Assembly: GCA_964035575.1 (NCBI GenBank)
Contig: OZ037885.1
Location: 1,302,001 to 1,366,000 of the forward strand
Reading direction: 5' to 3'
Length of the DNA: 64,000 nucleotides
Origin: Rhynchopus sp. YZ270_cl-10
Taxonomy: Eukaryota > Euglenozoa > Diplonemea > Diplonemida > Diplonemidae
Made by a program: the position numbers and the translations under genes. A model generated the notes under the pieces. That model had not been told where the DNA came from. It ran no database searches and saw only the letters and a program-made list of their open reading frames with translations. Positions 10,331-21,155 of this stretch are shown piece after piece. Every line of letters begins with the position of its first letter. The first letter of the stretch is position 1.

Positions 10331-10677
10331 CTTTTTATTCTGAATAAAGAAGCAAAAAAAAAAAGTGTATTCAATCTGAGGTGTCTTCCTGCAAACGTTC
10401 CTTCCACCAAACAAAAGTCGGCGTCGACCCTGGGGTGGGAGCTTCACTGTTCTTGTTGACGGTTTGCATGCTCTTGAGTGAGTGCGACAATGCCTCACCT
10501 CCTGTCGCTGTCGTGGTGTGAGACCGCACCCACAAGCAGTCTTTCGGGGGCTCTTCGCTTGAAAGGAACAGCAGCTGCGGAACTGGACACTGGGCTGAGT
10601 TGGCGACGGCTTCTTTAAGCGACTCAGATGCGGGTTGGAGATGGAGACAACAAAGTTGTCAACACTTTCGTTGTCTG
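10331..10677 (+). repeat. Duplicated 5'-flank block, copy 1
   Basis: This ~347-bp block is nearly identical to 13360-13696, with only small indels. It lies just upstream of the glycine-rich receptor gene, and its partner lies upstream of the 13826 gene. Frames are open on both strands in both copies, but near identity makes every frame look conserved. It may carry a shared promoter, leader or 5' exon. Confidence 0.85.
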
Positions 10678-10784
10678 CCGTCTGCATTGCGCACCGCATC
10701 TGTGTCGGTCCTCTCTCTTTGTGCACGTTGTGCCAGCATCACACCACACCCACACCCTCCAGACACCCTCTCCCGTCAGCAACA

Positions 10785-12749
10785 ATGTTGTTTATGCTGT
10801 CTCTCACGGCATGCATGGCGCTGTCCGTTACAGTTAGAACCCCAGACCCTGTGCCCATCATGCACGAACACACAACACTCAGGTTCGGAGAGGACAAGCG
10901 GTACTACCATCTCAGTGTCGGTCATCTCAGTACCGCTGCACAGACGTACACCGTCCCTGAAGGTGTCAGCTTCATTGGTGTTGTTGCTGGTGCTCCAGCG
11001 AACGGGCCGGTCAGCGTGGAAGCAAGACCATCTGGTGGTGTGAGTGTGGGTACGTTGCCTGTCACCCCGGGGCAGGTGCTTCATGTCATGGTGGGTGAGG
11101 CCGGCGCACCGGGTCGCGGAGGGTGGAACGGAGGGGCAGCGGGGCAGCAGTGCGGTGGCAGTGGTGCAACAGACATCCGCACAGATGTGGACGACCTGCA
11201 CTCGAGACTGATTGTGGCAGGTGGTGCAGGTGGGTACGGCTCTGACGGCGGGGGTGATGGCGGTGGTGATACTGGTGGTGGGGGTCATGGGTGTCAGAAT
11301 GCAGCCGACCACGGGGGTACGCAGACCCAGGGAGGTCTCTTTGGAACGGCTGCTGCAGGATCCTTCGGGAAAGGTGGTGAATGTACGGGATTCCATCGTG
11401 ATTGCACAGGTGGCGGTGGCGGCTGGTACGGCGGAGGTGGTGGAACTAGTGGTTGTGAAGCAGGTGGCGGAGGCTCGGGTCACATTGCAAGTAGCGTGAT
11501 CAATGGGACAACAACTGCAGGACAGAACCCATCATACGGCTTTATGTACATTGTGGCCTTGTACCCAAGGGTAGACCCTGCAGCCATCATGTACGAACAC
11601 ACAACACTCGCGTTCGGAGAGGAGAAGACGTACACCTGCATCAACGATACACAGACGTACACCGTCCCTGCAGGTGTCAGCTTCATTAGTGTTGTTGCTG
11701 TTGGCCCTCGTGGGTCCGACGCAGTAAACGGCTGCGTGCCTCCCTGTGGTGGCGTCAGTGCAGGTGTTCTTGCAGTGACTCCAGGGCAGCTGTTTCATGT
11801 CATGGTGGGTGGTGTGGGTGCTTCTGCTCCGTTTGGCAGCTTGGACGATTCTGCTGTTGGTTGGAATGGTGGTGGGATTGGAGGTGGCTTGGGTGCAAGT
11901 GGGAGCGGTGCAACAGACATCAGGACGGATGTTGCTGACTTGCACACCAGACTGATTGTGGCAGGTGGTGCAGGTGGGTCACAGAGCAATGGCATGGTGG
12001 GAGGCATTGGTGGTGGTGAGAACGGAGGTCGTGCGTGTCCCAGTCGCCGCACCTCCCCCAATGGTGCCTTGGGGGGGAACCAGACACACGGAGGCAACTT
12101 CGGGAATACTGGTGCAGGGTCCTTTGGCCAAGGTGGGGGGGGCACATTCACATTTGGCTGTGGTGGTGGTGGTGGTTGGTATGGTGGAAGTGCCCCAACG
12201 GCACGCTCCCGCCGCTGTAACTCTGGTGGTGGAGGCTCAGGCCACATTGCAAGCAGTGTGATCAACGGCACGATGACGGCGGGACAGAACCCATATGAAG
12301 GGTTGTTGTACATTGTGGCCTTGTACACAGGACAGGAGACAGATGCACCACCAACAGCAGTGCCGACACAAGCACCTCCAACGGCTGTCCCAACAGCAGT
12401 GCCAACGACTGTCCCAACACTGCCACCAACAGCAGTGCCAACAGCCGTGCCAACGGCAGTTCCAACAGACGAATCTACGGCTGTCACAACGGCTGTGACA
12501 ACAGCAGTGCCGCCAACACCTTCACCGCCCACACCTACGCCACAAACACTGTCACCACCAACTTCTCCTGATGAAGGTGGACTACCAACTGTTGCCATTG
12601 CAGGGATAGTGACCGGTGTGCTGTTGATGGGTGCTGCGGTGGTGGCGTTAGTGGTGTGCTTGCGCAACCGTGGCAGGGACACGTCGCTGCCTGCGTATGA
12701 GGAGGAAATGGATGATGACGACACGTCGAGTATGTCAGACCGCACCTAG
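10785..12749 (+). CDS. Type I surface protein with two glycine-rich receptor modules
   Basis: 654 residues. An N-terminal hydrophobic signal (MLFMLSLTACMALSV) precedes two tandem modules of about 243 residues, starting near residues 25 and 268. Each begins with EHTTLxFGE and TYTVPxGVSFI. Each contains GATDIRTDV and RLIVAGGAGG, a Gly-rich stretch ending GGGGGWYGG, and closes with GGGGSGHIASSVING. These are hallmarks of the glycine-rich domain of ALK/LTK-type and protist surface proteins (Pfam Gly_rich). A Thr/Pro/Ala/Val stalk (TAVPTAVPT repeats, about residues 520-595) follows, then a single TM (about 603-626) and a short acidic tail with SLPAYEEEM. It is probably a mucin-stalked cell-surface receptor or adhesin. 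There is no kinase domain. ATG 10785 follows CCGTCAG closely. The longer frame from 10635 lacks a signal peptide at its start. Confidence 0.88.
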   Translation: MLFMLSLTACMALSVTVRTPDPVPIMHEHTTLRFGEDKRYYHLSVGHLSTAAQTYTVPEGVSFIGVVAGAPANGPVSVEARPSGGVSVGTLPVTPGQVLHVMVGEAGAPGRGGWNGGAAGQQCGGSGATDIRTDVDDLHSRLIVAGGAGGYGSDGGGDGGGDTGGGGHGCQNAADHGGTQTQGGLFGTAAAGSFGKGGECTGFHRDCTGGGGGWYGGGGGTSGCEAGGGGSGHIASSVINGTTTAGQNPSYGFMYIVALYPRVDPAAIMYEHTTLAFGEEKTYTCINDTQTYTVPAGVSFISVVAVGPRGSDAVNGCVPPCGGVSAGVLAVTPGQLFHVMVGGVGASAPFGSLDDSAVGWNGGGIGGGLGASGSGATDIRTDVADLHTRLIVAGGAGGSQSNGMVGGIGGGENGGRACPSRRTSPNGALGGNQTHGGNFGNTGAGSFGQGGGGTFTFGCGGGGGWYGGSAPTARSRRCNSGGGGSGHIASSVINGTMTAGQNPYEGLLYIVALYTGQETDAPPTAVPTQAPPTAVPTAVPTTVPTLPPTAVPTAVPTAVPTDESTAVTTAVTTAVPPTPSPPTPTPQTLSPPTSPDEGGLPTVAIAGIVTGVLLMGAAVVALVVCLRNRGRDTSLPAYEEEMDDDDTSSMSDRT

Positions 12750-13359
12750 CCTAGGTTGAGTGTTTTATGTCTGCAGATTGCCTTGTTGTGGCAGTTGAAC
12801 CCGTTTTTGGAATCAACAGAGTACGTAGATTCTTTTAGCACGATCTTTGTAACGCAAACAAAGAAAAAGAAACTTTGGTAAGATGAATGTGCCCTTCGTG
12901 CATACAACATATTTACCATTATCGTTTATCGTGCGGGGAGGAGAGAAAAAAAAAAGGTTGGGAAAAAAAATATGAAGTTGATGCCTCTGTGAACAGCCCA
13001 CTTCAAAGAAAAAAAAATTGATTTGGTATTGTCTCCGAGATTTTTTGTACTTTCCTTTGTGCTTTCTCTTCTTTGATTTGAAAGTACGAGATGTCAATTA
13101 CGGGTTTTATGAACCTAGATTTTTTCATTCAAATCACCCTCTTTTTATGCAAACTCGTGTTTTCTAAGATCTCATAAATGGCTCTTCACAGACACCACAT
13201 CCGTTCTCCCCTTTAAAGATGTGAACTGTCTGTAGAAATGGCCAACTGGTTTTTAGGAAATGTTTGTGTTGTGTTGTTTCGTTGAACAAGTTAAAACAGT
13301 AAGTTTGCGGTTCTTTTATTGAACAGATTTTATTCCGCCCCGTACCCAAAACGTAAGAT
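12750..13359. other. Intergenic with one inverted family A copy
   Basis: AT-rich. Apart from the family A copy at 12855-12908 and a family C-like end (GAAAGTACGAGATG near 13080), nothing recognisable is present. Confidence 0.4.
12855..12908 (-). repeat. Dispersed repeat family A, minus strand
   Basis: On the minus strand it reads GCACGAAGGGCACATTCATC, then TTACCAAAGTTTCTTTTTC, matching the family A core and its pyrimidine tail. It is the only copy I found against the gene direction. Confidence 0.55.
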
Positions 13360-13696
13360 CTTTTTATTCTGAATAACAGCAAAAAAAGTGTATTCAATCT
13401 GAGGTGTCTTCTTGCAAACGTTCCTTCCACCAAACAAAAGTCGGCGTCGACCCTGGGGTGGGAGCTTCACTGTTCTTGTTGACGGTTTGCATGCTCTTGA
13501 GTGAGTGCGACAATACCTCACCTCCTGTCGCTGTCGTGGTGTGAGACCGCACCCACAAGCAGTCGCCTTTCGGGGGCTCTTCGCTTGAAAGGAACAGCAG
13601 CTGCGGAACTGGACACTGGGCTGAGTTGGCGAGACGGCTTCTTTAAGCGCCTCAGATGCGGGGTTGGAGACAAAGTTGTCAACACTTCGTTGTCTG
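13360..13696 (+). repeat. Duplicated 5'-flank block, copy 2
   Basis: Partner of 10331-10677 (see there). Both begin CTTTTTATTCTGAATAA and end near AAGTTGTCAACAC...TTGTCTG. Confidence 0.85.
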
Positions 13697-13825
13697 GGAA
13701 TAGTGCTCAAAGGCAGCAGTGGTGTGCTGTGCCAGGCACACCTTTCGTACCGTGCTCCTATGATGAACAAGACCACCCCTACACCCTCCAGGTTATTTTA
13801 ACACACATATCCTCTTCGTTTCCCG

Positions 13826-14551
13826 ATGTCGCTACGCGAACAGAAGATGGCAACGAAGGAGCTCCGGGGTGATGTGGAGGGGCTTGCGGCTAGGGTTGCG
13901 GTGCTCGAACGCAGCATGCCACCACCACCAGCCTCTGCCTCCACCTGCGACGCACTTCTCGCCTCTCAGGAGCAGGCTGCTGGGGAGCGCTTCAGCATGG
14001 CCACGTCTATCGCCCAGAACCATGAGAGCATTGCAGTCGTGGTGGCGGGTGGCGAGGCTTTGGGCGAACGACTGGCAAGGATTGAGGCTGCCGTTGCGTC
14101 GATGGCCTCCCCTGTGCATGGGTACGATGCACCGCCAGCTGCAACGCCAAATGCACCACTGCACGGACACACAGAGGACCACGTGGAGGATCCAGTAGGC
14201 ACATGGCTCGAGGAGGTTGACAGCGTCCGTGTACTGCCAAGGAAGGTCACGGTTCGACTTGCTCCACCTGATAGCACAGAGTGGGCAGCAAGTAGCGTGG
14301 AATCGGGTGAGGGTCGTGGTGGGGGAAGGAGAAGGGGAAGGGGAAGGGGTCGTGGTTGGGGTACCAAAGGAGGAAGGGGGGTGGGTAGGAGCTGCTGCTG
14401 CCGCTGTTACTGCAGTGGCAGTGGCAGTGGCAGTGGCAGTGGCAGTGGCAGTGGCAGTGGCAGTGGCAGTGGCAGTGGCAGTGGCAGCGACAGCTGCAGT
14501 GTTTCTGATCTGATTGAATACCATGTTCAGGTAACAGGTCGAATTATGTGA
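13826..14551 (+). CDS. Coiled-coil protein with shared C-terminal cassette and Gly-Ser tail
   Basis: 241 residues from ATG 13826. An in-frame ATG at 13847 (MATKELRGDV) is an alternative. Residues 8-90 form a heptad-patterned helix broken by a Pro-rich insert. From about residue 121 comes a cassette ([20 protein letters not shown]) that is almost identical to residues 202-270 of the HNH protein at 15991. It is followed by an Arg/Gly-rich stretch, a CCCRCYC cluster and a (GS)n run encoded by the GGCAGT array. It may be a chimeric or decaying gene built by duplication, and its function is unknown. The upstream block is a copy of the receptor gene's flank, so its expression signals may be borrowed. 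Confidence 0.6.
   Translation: MSLREQKMATKELRGDVEGLAARVAVLERSMPPPPASASTCDALLASQEQAAGERFSMATSIAQNHESIAVVVAGGEALGERLARIEAAVASMASPVHGYDAPPAATPNAPLHGHTEDHVEDPVGTWLEEVDSVRVLPRKVTVRLAPPDSTEWAASSVESGEGRGGGRRRGRGRGRGWGTKGGRGVGRSCCCRCYCSGSGSGSGSGSGSGSGSGSGSGSGSDSCSVSDLIEYHVQVTGRIM
14412..14487 (+). repeat. Hexanucleotide (GGCAGT)n, in frame
   Basis: About 12 copies. The 6-bp period keeps the frame and encodes Gly-Ser dipeptides. It occupies the position that the (GACAGC)n array holds in the related gene at 15991. Confidence 0.95.
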
Positions 14552-14578
14552 CGGTAAGTGGAAGAAAAATAGTAAAAG

Positions 14579-14725
14579 TTGTTGATCTTTTGTGTATACT
14601 TTGTGTCGGCAATCTCCCCAATACGCAGCAAACAAGTTTGCTTGCGAAGAAAGAACAGTTTTTTTCTATCCCCTTTTTCCAGTGCAGACGCCATTTGCCG
14701 CAGTCGCGCTGGTCTTCATGTTCTC
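14579..14725 (+). repeat. Duplicated 3'-flank block, copy 1
   Basis: Shares TTGTTTATACTTTGTGTC-like sequence, then AACAAGTTTG, GCGAAGAAAGAACAG and GCAGACGCCATTTGCCGCAG with 18079-18206. It lies just 3' of the 13826 gene. The partner lies 3' of the HNH gene, separated from it by a TIR element. Confidence 0.8.
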
Positions 14726-14861
14726 TTTGTCTCTCTTTTTCTTTGGAAAAGTACCGCAATCGGAAAAATTTTGACTATAAAATTCGACCTTTTCAGGATT
14801 TTTCTACCTTTTTAACCGTCGAACATTATTCCGGTTACAGTGTGTGAAACAATATTCCGCC

Positions 14862-15062
14862 CAAATAAGCGACTCAGGGTTTGTGCTCCATTATAGACTC
14901 TCCTACATCACACAGGCCTAATTACTGTGTTCGCAATGATACCCGTTCATCTGACTGATGAGTGGAAGCTGGAGAAGAGCTTATCAGATGTAAACCACGA
15001 AATGGATGTAGGGACTGTACGGTTATGGTCCACCCCGGTCATACACCAAGGTACAACCTCTC
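14862..15062 (+). repeat. Dispersed repeat family B, long copy
   Basis: Aligns with 22397-22690. Shared blocks in order are GCGACTCAGGGTTTGTGCTC, CCCGTTCATCTG, GTGGAAGC, CATATCAGATGTAAACCACG (TTATCAG here), GAAATGGAT and the CCACC...GGTAC box. The length, internal conservation and T-rich ends suggest a SINE-like element. No clear A and B box pair was identified. Confidence 0.7.
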
Positions 15063-15353
15063 CCCTTTGTCCTTATTGTCGTTATTGTTGTCTTGTTTGT
15101 GGGGGTGGGGAAACACAAAAAAATAGTGGAGTTCATCGTCGGGTGTCTACACTAATACAACCAAGTTTTCAAAAAAAGAAAAGCAGTGCGGTTTCAATTT
15201 CTTGTTTATTGTTTTGGTATGTCCCGCTTTTGGTACAAACCCCAATATTTTCTTTTTGCTGTGCAGTATATTTTTGTTTTGTTTTGTTTTGCATCTTTTG
15301 CAACTTCTGATTTTTTTCACATGCTCGAACACGTCATCGTACGTGCCAAAATT

Positions 15354-15550
15354 ACGAACTCCGGCTGGGGAAATGACATTATCCCTGACAACAAACTTGT
15401 AGAAGCCAGCGCAGCTGACGCTGTGCGATAACGAATATGATAAGGTGACTAAGCACGAGAGGCTTAGGATCATCTTATAAACTTTTCTTTTTTTCCGGTA
15501 CTCTGTCACGAGAGGACTTTGCATTTCGCGTCATAAGTATTTTTTGTTTA
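15354..15550 (+). repeat. Dispersed repeats, family A followed by family B end
   Basis: The best full-length family A copy (15354-15495) contains GGCTGGGGAAATG, the hairpin GCAGCTGACGCTGTGCGATA, AAGGTGACTAAGCACGAGAG, GGCTTAGGATCATCTTATAA and a pyrimidine tail. A family B 3' segment (CTGTCACGAGAGGACTTTGC) follows directly. The two families share the CACGAGAGG core. Confidence 0.75.
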
Positions 15551-15636
15551 ATTCCTTGATCCCTCCTCCGATGCTATCAATTTATTGAATGCATTATGTT
15601 GAAATACTTAATTCCTATAGACATTTGTACAATCAA

Positions 15637-15700
15637 TGAGTGGTACTGTCTCGAGCGGGGTGTTGTATTTCAAGTCAAATTTCATTTGCATTTTTAACTT
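15637..15700 (+). repeat. Dispersed repeat family B, 3' segment
   Basis: Contains TTGTATTTCAAGTCAAATTT and a T-rich tail, like the 3' ends of the copies at 2104 and 44521. Confidence 0.6.
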
Positions 15701-15796
15701 TTTTTTTTCTTCTGTCCTTGCGTCACTTTTTGACCATTATTTTCTTTTCACCAATCCCCACCCATTGCCTGACTTTACTTGAACAATATAAAAAAC

Positions 15797-15866
15797 ACGA
15801 AAGGAAAAAGAAAACTATCAGGTAGCCACCACGCCCCCACTAGGCTAAAAAGAACGAGAGTGGGAA
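15797..15866 (+). repeat. Direct repeat flanking the HNH gene, left copy
   Basis: AAAGGAAAAAGAAAACTATC, AGGTAGCCACCACGCCCCCA and TAAAAAGAACGAGAG match 17150-17218 with a few changes. One copy lies on each side of the HNH gene, so the gene may have arrived or duplicated as a unit. Confidence 0.7.
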
Positions 15867-15990
15867 ACTATTACGTCCTTTGGTTTGCTTTTTTTTGCGT
15901 TTCAATTGATTTTTATGTACGTTCTCTTTTTCTTTTTATTTCACGTCAAGCATTCCAAGAATACCCACCAGGATTCCACCTTACCTCCAA

Positions 15991-17064
<1,074 letters not shown>

Positions 17065-17149
17065 ATAACAGTCAAGTGAGAGAGTCAACAGAGCGAGAGT
17101 CACTCCGAGCAAGACCGACCGAGCAAGTTTGCACAACCCAATCAAAACA

Positions 17150-17218
17150 TACTAAAGGAAAAAGAAAAGTATCAGATAGCCGCCACGACCCCCCACCAGT
17201 GTAAAAAGAATGAGAGAT
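17150..17218 (+). repeat. Direct repeat flanking the HNH gene, right copy
   Basis: Partner of 15797-15866 (see there). Confidence 0.7.
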
Positions 17219-17258
17219 AAAAAAATTTGTACAAAAGCAGCCGAGCAATTGCCATGTA

Positions 17259-17781
17259 AACCCCCCTCACAGCTATTGTTTACATATTTTTATGTAAATA
17301 GTATTCGTGCATGTAAATAATACACGTAAATAATTTAAATGTAAATAGTACATGTAAATAATTATCACTCATGTATTGTTTACATTTTCCACACCTCCCC
17401 TGTATAGTAACCGAAGGTGAAGTGAGGTATAGTATTGAAATTGATGTGGGTGTAGGGTCAATTTTACAAACTCGGATTTTGTGAAAATTTTTGGCCGAAA
17501 ATGGGCCCCACCTAGTGACCGGGCTCATATTTTCCAAAATTTAAGTGGTCAAAAAATTGTCCAATTTTCAACATCGGCCCCACCATTTTCTGGACAGATT
17601 CCGGAAATTCCAAAAAATTGTGTTTTTGGTCACGAATCCGCACCCCGTCACCAAAAACCGGCAAAAAAAAGGGGGTGTAAATAAATAATTCGAATGTAAA
17701 TAGTAATTGGATGTAAATAATAGCTGTGAATAATTATATGTAAACAATACCTGTATGTAAACAATAGTTGGGAGGGGGGTT
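17259..17781. mobile_element. TIR element M2 (TA target duplication)
   Basis: The ends are inverted copies of AACCCCCCTCACAGCTATTG (right end AACAATAGTTGGGAGGGGGG plus TT), flanked by TA on both sides as in Tc1/mariner-type MITEs. The sub-terminal regions are rich in ATGTAAATA repeats. The centre (17521-17610) holds the conserved core also found in M6 and M11 (TTCCGGAAAT block). There is no transposase. It sits between the HNH gene and its duplicated 3' flank, so it inserted after that duplication. Confidence 0.8.
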
Positions 17782-18078
17782 TAAGTAATAGATATTTAAC
17801 AGGTGCTCTAATTTGGCAAAATTACTAAAATCATGTGATGCAGCAAAAGTAAACCAAAACCCAGCAAAGCGAGCAAAGTATGTTCGTGTGAGAAAGTGTT
17901 TAATGTATACTGTACGTCTTGTTCATTTAGTGAAAGCAAAACCCGCTGAGTACTCTGCAGGTAAAAAAAACACATCTGGCCGTAATATCTGCTCAAATGT
18001 TCCCACTCTCGGAAAAATCGAAAAGTTTCAGAATATTTACGGTTCATGTAGGTTACGCTTACGGTAATTGGAAATTGG

Positions 18079-18206
18079 TGCTCTTTTGTTTATACTTTGT
18101 GTCTACAACAAGTTTGCGAAGAAAGAACAGTTTTTTTCTATCCCCTTTTTCCAGTGCAGACGCCATTTGCCGCAGTCGCGCTGGTCTTGTCCTTCATGTT
18201 CGCTGT
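18079..18206 (+). repeat. Duplicated 3'-flank block, copy 2
   Basis: Partner of 14579-14725 (see there). About 20 bp present in the other copy are missing before AAGTTTGCGAAG. Confidence 0.8.
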
Positions 18207-18576
18207 TCTATTTCACTTGCATTTTTAACTTTTTTGTTTTGTTTTTTCTATTTGCGTGTTAATAATTTACAAAAACTCATGTACAGTTCTCTCGAAACAA
18301 GAACGAGGGAAATTGTGCAGAAACTGTGCACTCCCTACATGAGTTCAACCCTCCTGCCCACCCATCCCCACAAAATGCGTTACACCTGTCGGCAGAAACT
18401 TTGCCCGACACAGGAATCTCTTGTTCTGGCTGCAGCTCCTGCTTTACATTTTCTTCGGTACAATAATGCTTCATGTGTTTACCCCCCCCCTTTTCATCTT
18501 CCATGAAGTGTATTGTATAGGTTCTTCCAAAAAGCCTTTGGGCGATATTGCGTGCAGAATACCAGCTGTCGAAACG

Positions 18577-18729
18577 AACAAAACAAAACAAAATAAAACA
18601 AAACAAAACAAAACAAAACAAAACAAAACAAAACAAAACAAAACAAAACAAAACAAAACAAAACAAAACAAAACAAAACAAAACAAAACAAAACAAAACA
18701 AAACAAAACAAAACAAAACAAAACAAAAA
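18577..18729. repeat. Pentanucleotide (AAACA)n
   Basis: About 30 copies with one AAATA variant near the left end. It generates open frames on both strands (KTKQN or CFVLF repeats) that are not genes. Confidence 0.97.
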
Positions 18730-19250
18730 CGTGTATTCAATTCCTTTCCTTACCTCCCCACCAACTTTTCTGGTTACACCATGCATGCGTTGTTCACCAT
18801 GCTTCTTAACCGTGATGAAGTATTCATTTGCTACGCATTCGACACACCTCCATTTCAGACTGTTCTTCAAGGTGTCTCCAACCACAACAAGGATTGAACA
18901 AGGTGTGACTTTAGAACTTTCTTTACCTGCTGTCTGTGCCATCTGGGGTGCATCACCACTGCAGAGAATTTGCTTCCATTTGTGAAACGCTGTCACTGCT
19001 GCTGCTGTTGTTTCTCATTATCTTTGTACGGCCAATTTTTGAAAAAATAATTACCGCGCGCTGGTCAGTACGATGTCTCTTCTTCAGTAGAATCTAACGC
19101 ACTGTGCAGCAAGCACTATGTATGTATGTATGTATGCCGCTGTACGATACCTGATGACCTAATTTGCGTTCCCAAAAGCCCCCTGTCGCTGTCACCTGCT
19201 ACTATCTCCCTCACCCACGTCACACCCCTCAGTACTTTGCACAACACACA
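18730..19250. other. Intergenic and leader of the next gene
   Basis: Mixed DNA with a (GTAT)n stretch near 19120. CACCCCTCAG at 19223-19232 is a likely acceptor for the Ubl-ankyrin gene. No other feature was seen. Confidence 0.4.
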
Positions 19251-20246
19251 ATGCTGGTTTTCTTGCAACGTGCTGGATGCGAGACCTTGAGCTTGGAGGT
19301 CGAGGAGACAAGCACTGTGGCCAGCCTTGTGGAGGCAGCAGCGCGTGCTCTGGACACAGAGGCTGACTCTATTGTGCTGCATTATGGTGCAGACGCAGCA
19401 CCGCTTCTCGAGGTGACGGCGTTGGAGGAGGGGTGCACGGTTGTGGTGGAGACGAGCCCACGGGTGGTGGCGGAGGCAGAGCTGAGGAGACGTGGCTGCG
19501 AGGTCAGTGAGAAGGGTGTTCGTGATTTAATCATAAAAGATGAGTGGCTTGTCAAACCACACAACAAAATGGCAGAGCTTCTGCCTCTGTACATCGAGAC
19601 AAAGTGTGCCCCGCAGCAGGCCCTGTACGCGGCTGCGGTTGGTGACGATGTGGCCAGCATGCGGCGTCTGATTGCGGAGGGTGCCGACATCAACGAGACG
19701 TGTGATGATGCGTACTGTACTACAGCTTTGGTGTATGCAGCATTGGTGGGCTCTGTCGAGTGTGTGTGTCTGGCCCTGGAGGAGGGTGCTGATCCGGATG
19801 TCACTATCAAGCAAGGCGGCCTGGTAGGCTACACTGCAGCCATGTGTGCTGCTCAGGCAGGCTCTGTGGAGTGTCTGCAGGTGCTGATCGAGGCTGGGTG
19901 CGACCTTTGGATTGAAGGGGACCACGGAAGCACGGCGCTCGGTGTCGCAGCCTTTGGGCACTCAGGCTGCATGCAGCTTCTTCTCGATGCGGGTGCTGAT
20001 CCTACCGCAACCTACGGATCCAGCAATCGCACACTCCTCATGCTCGCTGCATATTACGGTGACCCAGAGTGCCTTCGCATTGCGTTCGAATCAGACACTC
20101 CCAACCTCACACGGACTAACGATTGGGGTATGACTGCAGAGGACACAGCACGCAGAGCAGGACACAGCGAAGCCTTCGCTGCTGCATTAGAAGCGTACAA
20201 CGCTGCGAAGCAGACGAAGAAGCGCAAGAGAGAGGACAGCGACTGA
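19251..20246 (+). CDS. Ubiquitin-like plus ankyrin-repeat protein
   Basis: 331 residues. Residues 1-70 resemble a ubiquitin-like fold (MLVFLQRAG, ETSTVASLVEAAARAL, then EGCTVVVETS). A linker AEAELRRRGCEVSEKGVRDL resembles the linker of the Ubl-LRR gene at 24328. Five ankyrin-type repeats run from about residue 120 to 310, with clear signatures ALYAAAVGDDVASMRRLIAE, GADINE, EEGADPDV and LLLDAGADPTA, ending EDTARRAGHSEAFAAALEAY and a Lys/Arg-rich tail that could be a nuclear signal. The start is the first ATG after CACCCCTCAG. The frame extends upstream to 19164, but that part crosses the presumed acceptor. It is probably an intracellular adaptor. Confidence 0.85.
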   Translation: MLVFLQRAGCETLSLEVEETSTVASLVEAAARALDTEADSIVLHYGADAAPLLEVTALEEGCTVVVETSPRVVAEAELRRRGCEVSEKGVRDLIIKDEWLVKPHNKMAELLPLYIETKCAPQQALYAAAVGDDVASMRRLIAEGADINETCDDAYCTTALVYAALVGSVECVCLALEEGADPDVTIKQGGLVGYTAAMCAAQAGSVECLQVLIEAGCDLWIEGDHGSTALGVAAFGHSGCMQLLLDAGADPTATYGSSNRTLLMLAAYYGDPECLRIAFESDTPNLTRTNDWGMTAEDTARRAGHSEAFAAALEAYNAAKQTKKRKREDSD

Positions 20247-20768
20247 GATAGTATCCGGTGTGGGGTTTGTGTTGTGAGTGTGCGACGTCCGTAGAGATGT
20301 TTTGCACTGTGTTTGCGGAGAACATTGTTTTGCTTGCACTATATTTTCAGATCTGAGATAGCTTTTCTCATTCTTGACGCTTTTGATGCACGCACAGCAC
20401 CCTGGGGCTGCACTGTACGCTGCACCACAATAGCACATTATTTTTTTCGGGGATATGACACTTGTGACATAACGTAGGAAATCTTTTAGTTTTCGCGAAG
20501 ACGATTCTTGTGCTACTTCTCCCCCCATGGTCACACTATGTCAATACAACAGGTTAGACCGTTTGGTCTGGGAGGGTTTGGGGGTTCTTCTTTCTCAGTT
20601 CAATCTTGAACAATTTCGAGACGAGTTTTCATATTTTTTGAAAGAAAAAACGACCATCCTTGCACTGTGTATGTGGCGCCTTGCCTCCGACTTACCTATG
20701 CACTCCACCATACACCACAACACGTGACAGGTAACTTCACACCAACACCCCCACACACAAAAGCAACA
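20247..20768. other. Intergenic
   Basis: No repeat family or gene recognised. GTGACAG at about 20724-20730, before ACTTCACACC, is a candidate acceptor for the RAMP4 transcript. Confidence 0.4.
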
Positions 20769-21155
20769 ATGGCAGGAAGCATGCATGTGGTCAACAAGAA
20801 GTCCGAGAGGTATGTGTCAGATCTTTTTTTTGTTCCGGCTGGGGAAATGCCGTCACCCCTTCCATTACACTGATGGTGCGCGATAACGAATGTGATCAAG
20901 GTGAACTGAGCAGAGAGGCTGTAGGGTCATCTTATGAGCTTTTGGGTTTGTGCTTTTCGTCCGTCTAATATGCAACACCACCACAGATTCAGCGGCAACA
21001 TCACAAAGCGTGGAAAGACCGCAAAGAAGGAGAAGGAGGACCCCATGAAAGTGAGCAGCATGGTCCTGATCGTGCTCTTCTTTGTCATTGTCGGGAACTT
21101 CTTCATGCAGTTCCTGCAAACCCTCAATAGCCAGGGCGGACAGATGGAGGATTAA
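20769..21155 (+). CDS. RAMP4: RAMP4/SERP-type ER membrane protein, one intron
   Basis: Two exons (20769-20809 and 20987-21155) join in frame to 69 residues. The 177-nt intron starts GTATGT and ends CACCACAG. The product reads MAGSMHVVNKKSERFSGNIT, then KRGKTAKKEKEDPMKVSS, one hydrophobic helix (MVLIVLFFVIVGNFFMQFL) and a short tail. This is the stress-associated ER protein family: N-terminal NxxxxxxxxNIxxRG motif, small cytosolic part and a single C-terminal TM. These proteins associate with Sec61 and stabilise membrane proteins during stress. The intron is filled mostly by a family A repeat. Without splicing the first exon would run out of frame, so the intron is well supported. Confidence 0.88.
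20835..20945 (+). repeat. Dispersed repeat family A inside the RAMP4 intron
   Basis: Contains CCGGCTGGGGAAATG, GTGCGCGATAACGAATGTGA, AAGGTGAACTGAGCAGAGAG and GGTCATCTTATGAGCTTTT. It makes up about 60 percent of the intron, but the splice sites themselves (GTATGT and CACAG) lie outside it. Confidence 0.75.

Noticed and set aside
10283-13776. Conserved minus-strand frames in the two duplicated blocks
   Set aside because: Conservation follows from near-identical DNA. All frames look conserved, and small indels are not consistently multiples of three.
18471-18985. Frames over the (AAACA)n array
   Set aside because: Simple-sequence artefact on both strands (KTKQN and CFVLF repeats).
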